From assembly GCF_007830515.1 (NCBI RefSeq), contig NZ_VLKT01000005.1, positions 124,001-188,000 of the forward strand: 64,000 nucleotides of DNA, in the 5' to 3' direction. Shown in pieces: positions 53,152 to 61,400 of this stretch (positions are counted from its first letter, which is position 1; each line of letters begins with the position of its first letter). Under the pieces are notes generated by a model. It saw nothing but the letters and a program-made list of their open reading frames with translations, ran no database searches and was not told the DNA's origin. Position numbers and translations under genes: made by a program. The stretch comes from Mesorhizobium tianshanense (GTDB taxonomy: Bacteria; Pseudomonadota; Alphaproteobacteria; Rhizobiales; Rhizobiaceae).

Positions 53152-54195
53152 TTGCGCGTGTCGAACTATCCGCTCTCCTACAAATTGTCGTGGCTGCCAC
53201 GCTTCCTGAAGCCTTCGCTCGGCGGCGATCAACAAGGCTTTGCGCCGGCGGCCGCGGCGATGATGGAGCCGCCGCCGGCCAGCACGGTGCGACTGGCCTT
53301 TGTCGGCGATATCTCCGCGGTGGCCAATCGCAGAGCGCCGGAGTGCGATCCGGCGATCAAGGCGCTGCTCGGCTCCGCCGACCTGGTGATCGGCAATTGC
53401 GAAAGCCCGGTGGTGGAGCGACCGAGCGCGGCGATGGGTACGAAGCTCGGCACGCATCATGCCATGACCGAGCGGTTTCTCGCCGAGGCGCTGGCGGCCG
53501 TCGGCATTGCGCATGGGAAACTGGTTTTGTCGCTCGCCAACAATCATGTGCTCGACCAGGGCATCGGGGGTTTCGACGAGACCGTGGCGGCGCTGAAACG
53601 GCTCGGCATCCGCAGCAGCGGCACCGCCGCCGCCGGTCCGGTCGAACGCCTTGCGGTCGGGCCGCTGACAATGGGCTTTGCCGCCTTCACGCTGTGGCGC
53701 AATGCCGACGCGGCTGCGTTCGCGGGCCGCGTGTCGATGCAGGGCGACCCGGCTCAATGGCCGCGCGGTGCCGCCGACGGTGTCGACCTCATCTGTGCAG
53801 TGCCGCATTGGGACTGGGAGTTCCGGCATTTTCCGCGCGGCGAGACGCGGGCGCTGGCGCGGCGGCTGGTCGAGCATGGCGTTGGGCTGATCGCCGGCCA
53901 TCATGCCCATGTCGTGCAGCCGGTGGAACAGATCGGCAAGGCGCTCGTCGCCTATGGGCTCGGCGATTTCCTCGGCACGGCCTTTTCGCGCCAGCCGTGG
54001 CCCGGCCGCATCGGGAGCATCCTGATTGTCGATATCAGCGCTGATCCCGGCACACGTGGTGCCGTCGCCGCGTACTGGCTGCATACCTTCATGCGGCTGC
54101 GCGCGAGCGGGCATGAGCGATTGGTCCCGGTCGAGGCGCTAAAAAGCCGAATGCGCAGCAAGGTCGAAGACCGGCTGAGTGCGATCTTCCTGTAG
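53152..54195 (+). CDS. CapA-family metallophosphoesterase-like protein
   Basis: A 347-residue protein of the CapA/PgsA group. VRLAFVGDISAV, LVIGNCESPVVE, LSLANNHVLDQGIGGFDETVAALK and AGHHAHVVQPVE carry the Asp, Asn and His of the dinuclear metallophosphoesterase site. CapA proteins take part in polyglutamate capsule export, but rhizobial relatives without capB/C have unknown roles, and no capsule gene is nearby. The start is TTG 53152 or GTG 53158; both are weak, with ACAGG just upstream. Confidence 0.85.
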   Translation: MRVSNYPLSYKLSWLPRFLKPSLGGDQQGFAPAAAAMMEPPPASTVRLAFVGDISAVANRRAPECDPAIKALLGSADLVIGNCESPVVERPSAAMGTKLGTHHAMTERFLAEALAAVGIAHGKLVLSLANNHVLDQGIGGFDETVAALKRLGIRSSGTAAAGPVERLAVGPLTMGFAAFTLWRNADAAAFAGRVSMQGDPAQWPRGAADGVDLICAVPHWDWEFRHFPRGETRALARRLVEHGVGLIAGHHAHVVQPVEQIGKALVAYGLGDFLGTAFSRQPWPGRIGSILIVDISADPGTRGAVAAYWLHTFMRLRASGHERLVPVEALKSRMRSKVEDRLSAIFL

Positions 54196-54236
54196 CGCCG
54201 TAAGTGAGGGCTCGCTGCACGTTGCCTATCGCAATG

Positions 54237-54415
54237 GCGCTGCCCCTCATTGTCCTGCCGGACATTTCTCCCCGTATAGTGACGGGGAGAAAGACGCTTT
54301 CGCTGATGGTTTCGCCAATTGTCAGCGTTGCAGAATAAGCGCCGAGTTCGCGTTCCCCCCTTCTCCCCGTCGCTATACGGGGAGAAGGTGCCGGCAGGCG
54401 GATGAGGGGCAGCGC
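54237..54415. repeat. 179-bp inverted-repeat element (MITE-like)
   Basis: The terminal arms GCGCTGCCCCTCATTGTCCTGCCGG... and the complement of ...CCGGCAGGCGGATGAGGGGCAGCGC are near-identical over about 55 bp; each contains the hairpin part TTCTCCCCGTATAG. The centre holds TTTCGCCAATTGTCAGCGTTGCAG. It has no coding capacity. The related element at 57181-57358 is practically the same length. Confidence 0.8.
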
Positions 54416-54512
54416 AAACATCTGCTTGAGAAGCGCTGCCTCTCAGTGCTGTAGTCGAGATATCGGACAAAACCGGCTATCATGAGCTTGTTGAGGCGTG
54501 CGGGGGGTGGCG

Positions 54513-55481
54513 ATGGAAGCAGCGGATTTCATGCCGAGCGAAGTTGACATCGCCGGCATCAAGAGAAATCTCGAGGCCTATGAGGCGGCGAGGGCTTCGG
54601 CCTACCGGCAAGTGCGCTGGCGGGTGCCGCTGTTCGTCGGGCTGGTGCTGGTGTTCGTGGCGCTGGTCGCCTGGCTCTTCAACACGGTCGCCGATCCCAA
54701 CGAGCAATGGTTCTCGACGCCGCATGTGTTGCTCTATGTCGTCGGGTTCGTGGCGGCGATCCTGCTCTATTTCCAGGCGATCAAGCCGGCGAGCACGTTG
54801 CTGCAATCGTACCGCAAGACCCTGCTGCCGATCGTCTTCGGTTTCATCAGGGATATGCGCTACCAGCATGACGTGACGCCGAATTCGTTCGACCGGCTGC
54901 CGCGCGAGACGATCGGCGCATTCAACAACGAGCGCTTCGACGATATCGTGTCCGGCCGCTACGAGGGATTTCCGTTCGAGCTTTACGAAGCCGATCTGCG
55001 GCAAGGCACGGGCAAGAGCGAAACGACAGCATTCAAGGGCGTCGTCGTCGCCTTCGAGACCATCGTGCCGTTCCCCGGCATATTGGTGGCGACGCGCCGG
55101 ACAAATGCGGTCGTCGGCTTTTTCCGCGGCATCTTCGCCGGCAAGATGCAGGAACTGTCGTGCGGCGTGCCGGAACTCGATGCCGCCTACGACTTCCGCA
55201 CCGACAATGTCGGGGCGGCGCAGCCGCTGGTGGGCGGCCGGCTGGCGCAGGCGCTGACATGGCTCAGCGAGACATGGCCCGATGATCCGGCGCGCGTTGC
55301 GCTCAATGGTGGCGATGGTTTCCTGCTGCTGCCGCAGACGAAGAATTTCTTCGGGCTGCCCGATATCTCCGTGCCGCTCGACTACGCCAGGCATGTCGCG
55401 CCGATGATATCAGACATGGGTGCGGTCCTGGCGACGGCGGCGCTGGTGCGCAAGATCGGCGCAAAGGACGAGGCGGGTTAG
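54513..55481 (+). CDS. DUF3137-family membrane protein
   Basis: A 322-residue protein with two N-terminal membrane helices (VPLFVGLVLVFVALVAWLF and VLLYVVGFVAAILLYFQAI) and a cytosolic domain with FNNERFDDIVSGRYEGFPFELYEADLRQGTG and FKGVVVAFETIVPFPGILVAT, the DUF3137 signature. Function unknown. ATG 54513 follows GGGGGG and is preferred over GTG 54498. The FAD oxidoreductase gene begins 42 bp downstream. Confidence 0.87.
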   Translation: MEAADFMPSEVDIAGIKRNLEAYEAARASAYRQVRWRVPLFVGLVLVFVALVAWLFNTVADPNEQWFSTPHVLLYVVGFVAAILLYFQAIKPASTLLQSYRKTLLPIVFGFIRDMRYQHDVTPNSFDRLPRETIGAFNNERFDDIVSGRYEGFPFELYEADLRQGTGKSETTAFKGVVVAFETIVPFPGILVATRRTNAVVGFFRGIFAGKMQELSCGVPELDAAYDFRTDNVGAAQPLVGGRLAQALTWLSETWPDDPARVALNGGDGFLLLPQTKNFFGLPDISVPLDYARHVAPMISDMGAVLATAALVRKIGAKDEAG

Positions 55482-55523
55482 CCGAGGCGCGGGGTCATGC
55501 CTGGGATGGGCGGCAGGAGCATC

Positions 55524-57146
55524 ATGGTCGACGAACGCAAAGGGTTTCGCCTGTCACGGCGGCTGTTGCTCGGTGCGGCAGTCGTCGGCGGCGCGGTGCT
55601 GTGGGGCGGGACGACGGTGGCGCGGCTGGCGCGCGGCCCGTCGGGGCAGAAGAATGCCGGGCGCATCGCCGACATAGACGGTATCGGCTTGCCGCTGAAG
55701 CCGCTGGAGACTGCGCCGGCCCATGATCCATCGCTGCCATGGTCGGCCAAGGGCGGCGACATCAACGATGCCAGCGGCCTGTCGATGACACCGGTCTATG
55801 GCGTGGTCGAAGTGCGCGAGGAAGATCATGTCGCCAAGGCACTGGCCTTCGCCCGCGCCAACGGCCTCAAAGTGTCGGTGGCCGCGGTGCGCCATTCGAT
55901 GGGCGGGCACGCCTTCGACGACAACGCGCTGGTGCTCGACATGCGCGCCTTCAACAAGGTGACGGTCGATGCGGCGGCGAAGACGATGACGCTGCAGCCC
56001 GGCGCATGCTGGCACGACATCCAGAACCTGCTGCACCCGCGCTTCGCGGTGAAGGCAATGCAGTCGACCGACATTTTTTCGGTCGGCGGATCGCTGTCGG
56101 TCAACGCGCATGGCATGGACCATCAGTCCGGCTCGGTGGCCAGCTCGATCCGCTCGATGCGGGTGATGCTGGCCGACGGGTCGGTGGCGACCTGCGCGCC
56201 GACCGAGAATGCCGAGCTGTTCCGCCATGTGATCGGCGGCTATGGCCTGTTCGGCGTGGTGCTGGAGGCGACGCTGGATGTCGTCGACAATGCCGTCTAC
56301 CGGACCTCGCGCGAGATCATCAAATCGGATGATTTCCCGAAATTCTTCGCCGAGGTGCTGGAGTCGAACAAGGATATCGGCCTGTTCTACGGGCATCTGT
56401 CGACGGCGCCGGGCAATTTCCTCGAAGACATGATCGTCTACCGCTACGATAAGGTGGCCGACCAGCCGCCGGCCGACCAGTCGGTCCTCGGCGAACCCGG
56501 ATCAGTCGGGTTGAAGCGGGTGATCATGAACCTGGCGAAATGGGGAGACCTGTTCCAGGAGCTGAAATGGTTCGCCGAAAAGACGCTGGAGCCGAAATTC
56601 GAGAGCTGCACGATAGCGCGGACGGCGGCAATGGCCGAAGGCGAGGCCTGCCTGGTCACCCGCAACAACCCGATGCACGATTCGGTGCCCTATCTGTTCA
56701 ACGATCTCGTGGACGAAACGGACATATTGCACGAGTATTTCATCCCACGCGCAGCCTACACTCCGTTCATCGCGGAAGCCCGGGAGATCCTGCGCAACCA
56801 GTCATTACCGGTGCTCAATGCCTCGGTGCGTATCGTCCATAAGGAAGTAGTGGCGCTGAATTATGCGCCGGAACCAGCTTATTCGCTGGTGCTCTACATC
56901 AACCAGCCCACTGACGCCGACGGCAATGCCAGGATGCGCGCCCTGACCAGGGCTCTGATCGACGTGACGACCAGGCATGGCGGGCGGTTCTTCCTGCCCT
57001 ACCAGTTGCATTACACCGGCAAGGAGCTGCTGGCCTCCTATCCGGAACTGCCGGCCTTCCTGGCGAAGAAGCGGCAGTACGATCCGGCCGAGCTGTTTTC
57101 GTCGACCTTCTACCGGGCGATCAAGACGCTGAGCGGGATTGCGTAG
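55524..57146 (+). CDS. Tat-exported FAD-linked oxidase (PCMH family)
   Basis: A 540-residue flavoprotein. The N-terminus GFRLSRRLLLGAAVVGGAVLW is a twin-arginine signal. The FAD-binding PCMH domain (about residues 75-260) contains SVAAVRHSMGGHAF, where the His may bind FAD covalently, and FSVGGSLSVNAHGMDHQSGS. The C-terminus ends QYDPAELFSSTFYRAI, as in berberine-bridge and sugar oxidases. The substrate (sugar, alcohol or lactone) is unknown. ATG 55524 has GGCAGGAG upstream. Confidence 0.88.
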   Translation: MVDERKGFRLSRRLLLGAAVVGGAVLWGGTTVARLARGPSGQKNAGRIADIDGIGLPLKPLETAPAHDPSLPWSAKGGDINDASGLSMTPVYGVVEVREEDHVAKALAFARANGLKVSVAAVRHSMGGHAFDDNALVLDMRAFNKVTVDAAAKTMTLQPGACWHDIQNLLHPRFAVKAMQSTDIFSVGGSLSVNAHGMDHQSGSVASSIRSMRVMLADGSVATCAPTENAELFRHVIGGYGLFGVVLEATLDVVDNAVYRTSREIIKSDDFPKFFAEVLESNKDIGLFYGHLSTAPGNFLEDMIVYRYDKVADQPPADQSVLGEPGSVGLKRVIMNLAKWGDLFQELKWFAEKTLEPKFESCTIARTAAMAEGEACLVTRNNPMHDSVPYLFNDLVDETDILHEYFIPRAAYTPFIAEAREILRNQSLPVLNASVRIVHKEVVALNYAPEPAYSLVLYINQPTDADGNARMRALTRALIDVTTRHGGRFFLPYQLHYTGKELLASYPELPAFLAKKRQYDPAELFSSTFYRAIKTLSGIA

Positions 57147-57180
57147 ACGTCAGGAAAGGACTTCATGCCAAGAAGGTAGC

Positions 57181-57358
57181 GCGCTCTACGGCGCCCCCCT
57201 GTCCTGCCGGACATCTCCCCCACAGGTGGGGAGATCGAATGTCGCGACCGCTTTCGCTAATTTTCAACGTTGCAAGACGAGAGGCGGCGAGCAAGCTGCC
57301 AATCTCCCTCCTTGTGGGGGAGATGTCCGGCAGGACAGAGGGGGGCGCCGTAGAGTGC
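57181..57358. repeat. 178-bp inverted-repeat element (MITE-like)
   Basis: GCGCTCTACGGCGCCCCCCTGTCCTGCC... and the complement of the right end ...GACAGAGGGGGGCGCCGTAGAGTGC match over about 50 bp. The centre TTTCGCTAATTTTCAACGTTGCA aligns with that of the element at 54237-54415. No coding capacity. Confidence 0.85.
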
Positions 57359-57416
57359 TGTGTTTCAGCCGTTCACCCAATCGTCAGGCGTTCAACCTTC
57401 GAGACCGACCGAGGGC

Positions 57417-57893
57417 CTACAGTCCCGTCGGCATCAGGCCGGCCAGCCAGTTCACGGAGCGTTTTGCCGCGTCAGCAGTCACGGAGGCGGCGCGGCCAAG
57501 GTCGGTCTTGACCACGGCGTAACCGTTCTGCGTGCGATAGAGCACCGGGCCGTCGATCGCAGCTTCATAGGCGACGGGCTGGGCAGCTTCCGGTTCCGTC
57601 GCCGTTGCCTGCGATCCGACGGCAATGCTGGGCCGACGGCTCAATTCCGAGGGAAGCGGGCCGGTCGCGGTCCGCATCGCCGTCGTCAATTCAGGCTCGG
57701 TCGCGGCAAGCCGCGACGACTGCGTTTGCGTCGTGCGGCAGATGCCGGAGACCAGCGGGTAGTTGAAATTGCGCTCGTGCAGCATCTGGCTTTTCATCGC
57801 CGCTTCGCAATCGGCGATGGTCGACCACTTGGCCGGCGTCTCGCCGATATATTCGCAAAGCCTGGCGTCGCAGTCGCAGCCGACGATGGTCAT
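57417..57893 (-). CDS. Hypothetical cysteine-containing protein
   Basis: A 158-residue protein. The N-terminal part MTIVGCDCDARLCEYIG...ADCEAAM has five cysteines and may form a small disulphide domain like others exported in rhizobia. The C-terminal half is Ala/Thr-rich with GYAVVKTDLGRAASVTADAAK. Upstream in-frame codons read AHLFHRAIKTALVA, which look like part of a signal peptide, but no start codon is found there. The start may therefore be wrong or lost. Confidence 0.55.
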   Translation of the reverse strand: MTIVGCDCDARLCEYIGETPAKWSTIADCEAAMKSQMLHERNFNYPLVSGICRTTQTQSSRLAATEPELTTAMRTATGPLPSELSRRPSIAVGSQATATEPEAAQPVAYEAAIDGPVLYRTQNGYAVVKTDLGRAASVTADAAKRSVNWLAGLMPTGL

Positions 57894-58051
57894 GGCGACA
57901 AGGGCGGTCTTGATCGCGCGATGGAAAAGATGCGCGGCGCTGGAACGTCATCAATCGCCGTGGATCAAGGCGGGATTTGGCCGCGTTTGTGGAATGAGCG
58001 TGGCGAAGCGTTACGGAATGTTTCAGGAGTTCCGGCTGTGGCCGAAAGGCC

Positions 58052-59182
58052 TCAGTAATCGTAGACGTGCTCCAGCCTGGCGCCAGCCTTGATCAGCGCC
58101 GGCAGAGCGGTGTGCAGCTTGCGCACGGCGACGGTCAACCCCGTTCGGCGCGTGGCTGGCTCCGCCGGAAGCTGATAGCTGAACAAGGCATGGGCACCGT
58201 CGGGAACGGCGATCTCGTCATGGGAGAGCATGGTGACCATGATCTCGTCATTGCCGCCGATCTCGACGAAGGAGACGCCCTTGTCGATCAGGCGCGGGAT
58301 CATGTCGGTGAACACCTGGTAGCGCCTGGTGACGAAGATCGTGCCGTCGGCACCGTAGTCGCGCTCGAGCAAGGTGTCCGGCTCGTTGCGCGTCGCTTCG
58401 CCGACCGGGCCTTTTGCCCAGACGTGGACGTCGAGCATGGCCGGGTCGGAGGTGGCCGCCACCGCCTGCTTGATCAGGTCGGCATAGCCCTGCTTGATCG
58501 TGTCGGCGAGGCCGAAGGCGAGCTTGCGCTCGCTGGTGCGGACTGCGCCGTCGCCCAGTGCCGGCTCGACGGCAAAGAGCCCGGCGCGCTTTTCGGCATA
58601 GGGAAACTCATACCACGGCACCTGGTCGAGAAAGCCTGCATATTCAGCCGCCACCTTGGCCTGATAGATGTCGACGACGGCGCGCTTGCCTGATGTCGCC
58701 TCGGTGATGCGGCCGACCGTGTTCTCATAGGCCCACTGTATGGCGTGCTCGATCGTATGACTGGTGCCGATGACCGTCAGCATCTGGTGGTTGGCGAGGT
58801 TGAACTTGTAGTCGGAGGTGGCGCGGATGACCATCGCATAGTCCTGCCAGTAGCGGCCGATATACGACCAATAAGGGAATCCGCTCGGCTGGTTCCTGTC
58901 GACGAAACCGGCATAGTCGCGGGCGGCGTAGACGATCGCCCATTCCGGATAGGTGAGCCAGGTCGATTCCTCCGGCCGCTGGTAGCCGGGAATCTCGGCG
59001 CGCACCTTGTCGGCCAGCGCCGTCGGCGGGGCGCCGTCGGCGATACCCGGCAGCGGTGCCGTGTCCAGTGACGATGTGGTCAGGAAGCCGTAGGCCAGCC
59101 CGGCGATCGGGATGAGCACGACGATGACGACCAGCCAGAGGATCGCCTTGACGATGCGCTTTACCAGGCGGAACAGGAACAT
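58052..59182 (-). CDS. Membrane-anchored hypothetical protein
   Basis: A 376-residue protein with one N-terminal membrane helix (AILWLVVIVVLIPIAGLAYGF) and a large external domain: RPEESTWLTYPEWAIVYAARDYAGFV, GTSHTIEHAIQWAYENTVGRI and EFPYAEKRAGLF. The His in SHTIEHA may matter. It seems a well-conserved but unassigned family. It lies 6 bp after the gene for a small four-helix membrane protein, so the two form an operon. Confidence 0.78.
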   Translation of the reverse strand: MFLFRLVKRIVKAILWLVVIVVLIPIAGLAYGFLTTSSLDTAPLPGIADGAPPTALADKVRAEIPGYQRPEESTWLTYPEWAIVYAARDYAGFVDRNQPSGFPYWSYIGRYWQDYAMVIRATSDYKFNLANHQMLTVIGTSHTIEHAIQWAYENTVGRITEATSGKRAVVDIYQAKVAAEYAGFLDQVPWYEFPYAEKRAGLFAVEPALGDGAVRTSERKLAFGLADTIKQGYADLIKQAVAATSDPAMLDVHVWAKGPVGEATRNEPDTLLERDYGADGTIFVTRRYQVFTDMIPRLIDKGVSFVEIGGNDEIMVTMLSHDEIAVPDGAHALFSYQLPAEPATRRTGLTVAVRKLHTALPALIKAGARLEHVYDY

Positions 59183-59188
59183 GGCCGG

Positions 59189-59623
59189 TCAGGCCGCGGC
59201 AAAATGGTCGTGCACGCGCTTCGATAGCCGGAAGCCGACATAGACGGCGAAGCCGCCGATGACGAGGTGTGGCAGGTTGGCGAAGAAGCGGGCCGGGAAT
59301 TCGATGTCGTCAAGAGAGCGAAAGCCGTTGATGAAGATGCCGGCGTCGAGGCAGCCGGAACCGGTGATCAGGCCGAGCACGCCGTCGAACAGATAGACCG
59401 AGCCGAACAGCTTGAAATAGAACACTGCCTGGCGGTGCGAGATGAAGGCGGCGGCCAGCGCCCAGACGCCGGAGAAGGCGTGCAGAAGATCGTCGTACCA
59501 TTGCAGCGAGAACAGGCCGAACAGATTGCCGCCGGGGTCGTTGAATGCCGGGATGTAGCCGATGGCGACGACGCCGAAGAACAGCAAGGCATAGGCGACG
59601 GCAAGCTTCTGGATCAACGTCAT
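59189..59623 (-). CDS. Small integral membrane protein
   Basis: A 144-residue protein with four predicted helices (AVAYALLFFGVVAIGYIPAF, LLHAFSGVWALAAAFI, FKLFGSVYLFDGVLGLI and LVIGGFAVYVGFRL). The DLLHAFSGVWALAAAFIS stretch and LFG-Y/D motifs resemble DUF4383-type proteins, with low certainty. It is first in a two-gene operon. The 126-bp leader up to 59748 shows nothing clear. Confidence 0.75.
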   Translation of the reverse strand: MTLIQKLAVAYALLFFGVVAIGYIPAFNDPGGNLFGLFSLQWYDDLLHAFSGVWALAAAFISHRQAVFYFKLFGSVYLFDGVLGLITGSGCLDAGIFINGFRSLDDIEFPARFFANLPHLVIGGFAVYVGFRLSKRVHDHFAAA

Positions 59624-59748
59624 GAAGTATCCCCCTCCAAGTGACGCTAAACGTTAACTGATTTTGCTGCCAGTTGCAGCCCCAACCGGAAAGACCGTAA
59701 AAATTGTGGAGGATGCCAGGTCATGGATTCATGACCGAAAAGACAGTC

Positions 59749-59772
59749 GGCGCCGGGATTTCTCCCAGCGCC
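59749..59772 (-). terminator. Hairpin ending a possible minus-strand transcript
   Basis: GGCGC-T-GGGA-GAAA-TCCC-G-GCGCC on the minus strand forms a nearly perfect stem with the stable GAAA tetraloop; TGTCTTTTC follows. It lies 6 bp after the end of the small minus-strand frame 59779-59931. Confidence 0.55.
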
Positions 59773-59778
59773 TCCCTG

Positions 59779-59931
59779 TCAGATCAGGACACGGTTGCGG
59801 CGGCAACTTCCGTAAAGACGTCGCGCCTTGCCGGCCTTGATGTTGACGGTCCTGCCAGCCACCGCCCAAGGGCAGCGTCCGTTCCAGACCACGCCAGTCT
59901 CCACCCTTGCGAGCTTCGTCCAGCGTGCCAT
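59779..59931 (-). CDS. Possible small basic Cys-containing protein
   Basis: A 50-codon frame from ATG 59931 (MARWTKLARVETGVV...) to a TGA immediately before a strong hairpin. The product is Arg-rich with Cys-Pro-Trp and VNIKAGKARRLYGSCRRN. The frame stays open upstream to 60024. No Shine-Dalgarno is clear, so this is uncertain; the region could instead be a non-coding RNA. Confidence 0.25.
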   Translation of the reverse strand: MARWTKLARVETGVVWNGRCPWAVAGRTVNIKAGKARRLYGSCRRNRVLI

Positions 59932-60020
59932 CGAAGGTTTTCGCCGTCCTTCATGGCAGCATCGGTCCGCCGTAGGCGTTCGCACGCTTTCCGCGGCCCC
60001 GTAGGTCTCGGCGTCCCTCC

Positions 60021-60242
60021 TCAAACAGGCAAGCCTGCATTCATTCGGGGCCGTACGGGCCTCAGGAAATCCGCCGTTTCGCTTTGCCTTTCGGCTGGCG
60101 ATTGGTAGCCGCCTGAGATGAGTTGAATATACGCCGCATAAGCTTCCGGCGAAACAGCCGCGGGCCTGTGGATAGCGGGATTAACGGGGACCAAGTTCGG
60201 TGGCGGAGCATTTTTTCGGCCAGGCGCCGCCCGCGCTGACAC
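60021..60242 (-). CDS. Possible small protein (73 residues)
   Basis: A 73-codon frame with protein-like composition in its second half (RPAAVSPEAYAAYIQLISGGYQSPAERQSETADFLRPV). It overlaps the promoter region of the lipid kinase gene in the other direction and ends 1-4 bp from the next small frame. No strong Shine-Dalgarno is seen. Confidence 0.3.
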   Translation of the reverse strand: MSARAAPGRKNAPPPNLVPVNPAIHRPAAVSPEAYAAYIQLISGGYQSPAERQSETADFLRPVRPRMNAGLPV

Positions 60243-60370
60243 GGCTCACACCATTTCTGTGGCGAACCGAGATTGCCAGACAATCGACCTTGCCCCGCCG
60301 GCCGGCGCGGGTTTCAATGCCGGCAAAGGATCCAGGGCGGCGTGGCTTGGCTTCCTGGGGGAGGATGTGC

Positions 60371-61309
60371 TTGAAGATCGGGGTGGTTCTCAATCCGATT
60401 GCCGGCGGCGGCCGGCTCAAACGGCATTGGCCGGAGGTCGCTGCCTCGCTGAGACAGCACTTTGGCGATTTCGAACTGCGCGAGACGCAAGCCGAGGGCG
60501 ATGCCGAACGGCTGGCGCTCGACCTTGCTGCCAGCGGCTTCGACCTGGTGATTGCGGCCGGCGGCGACGGCACCGCCAGCGAAGTGGCCGACGGGCTGCT
60601 GCAGGCGTTTGGAGAAAGCGGCCGGACGGCCGCGCTCGGCGTGCTGCCTTGCGGTACCGGCATCGATTTCGCCCGCGGGCTCGGCCTATCGGTCGAGGTC
60701 GATCTGACGCTGAAGCGCATCGCCGGGGCCAAGGCCCGCAAGGTCGATGCCGGCCGCATCTGCTATGTCGACGACCATGGCGCGCTGGCCAGCCGCCACT
60801 TCATCAACATCGCCAGCCTCGGTCTTTCTGGCGCCACCGACCGCGCGGTCAACGTCGACAAGCGCAAGGGCAAGGTATCGGCCAAGGCGCTGTTCTATTG
60901 GCGCACCGTGTGGGAATTCATCCGCTACCGGTTCCAGGACGTCAGGATCACCGTCGACGACGGCGCCCCGGTCGAGGCGCGCATGGCGCTGGTGGCGGTG
61001 GCCAACGGAAAGTTCTTCGGCGGCGGCATGATGATCGCGCCCGATGCCGAGCTGGACGACGGCCAGTTCGACATCGTCATCCTGCGCGCGGCGGGGAAGC
61101 TGAAGCTGATCTGGGACATCCGCCTGCTCTATGGCGGGCGGCACCGCAACCATCCGGCGATCACCATTTTGCGCGGCAAGAAAGTGGTTGTCGAACCGCT
61201 GGGCGATGTGGAAAAGAACGGCGCGCTGGTCGACATAGACGGTGAGTCGCCGGGGCGCATACCAGCGACCTTCGAGATCCTGCCCGGCGCGCTGACGCTC
61301 AGATATTGA
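60371..61309 (+). CDS. Diacylglycerol/sphingosine-kinase-like lipid kinase
   Basis: A 312-residue member of the DAGK/LCB5/YegS family. The nucleotide motif VLNPIAGGGRLKRHWPE and the GGDGT motif in LVIAAGGDGTASEVA are followed by LPCGTGIDFARGLGL and AVANGKFFGGGMMIAPDAEL. It probably phosphorylates a lipid. The start is a TTG at 60371 with GGGGGAGG six bases upstream; the ATG at 60365 is too close to the Shine-Dalgarno. The 100-bp gap after it has a short A/T-rich repeat of TTGA. Confidence 0.88.
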   Translation: MKIGVVLNPIAGGGRLKRHWPEVAASLRQHFGDFELRETQAEGDAERLALDLAASGFDLVIAAGGDGTASEVADGLLQAFGESGRTAALGVLPCGTGIDFARGLGLSVEVDLTLKRIAGAKARKVDAGRICYVDDHGALASRHFINIASLGLSGATDRAVNVDKRKGKVSAKALFYWRTVWEFIRYRFQDVRITVDDGAPVEARMALVAVANGKFFGGGMMIAPDAELDDGQFDIVILRAAGKLKLIWDIRLLYGGRHRNHPAITILRGKKVVVEPLGDVEKNGALVDIDGESPGRIPATFEILPGALTLRY

Positions 61310-61400
61310 ATCAACGCGTTAAGAGATTGATTCAGATCGTTCCGGAGGTGATTCCGGCGATCCGTTCAATCTGCTGAAATTGCTTGATAATTGCCTGATT

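Noticed and set aside
59704-60108. 134-codon plus-strand frame
   Set aside because: Composition is low in structure-forming residues, no ribosome site, and hairpin 59749-59772 lies in it.
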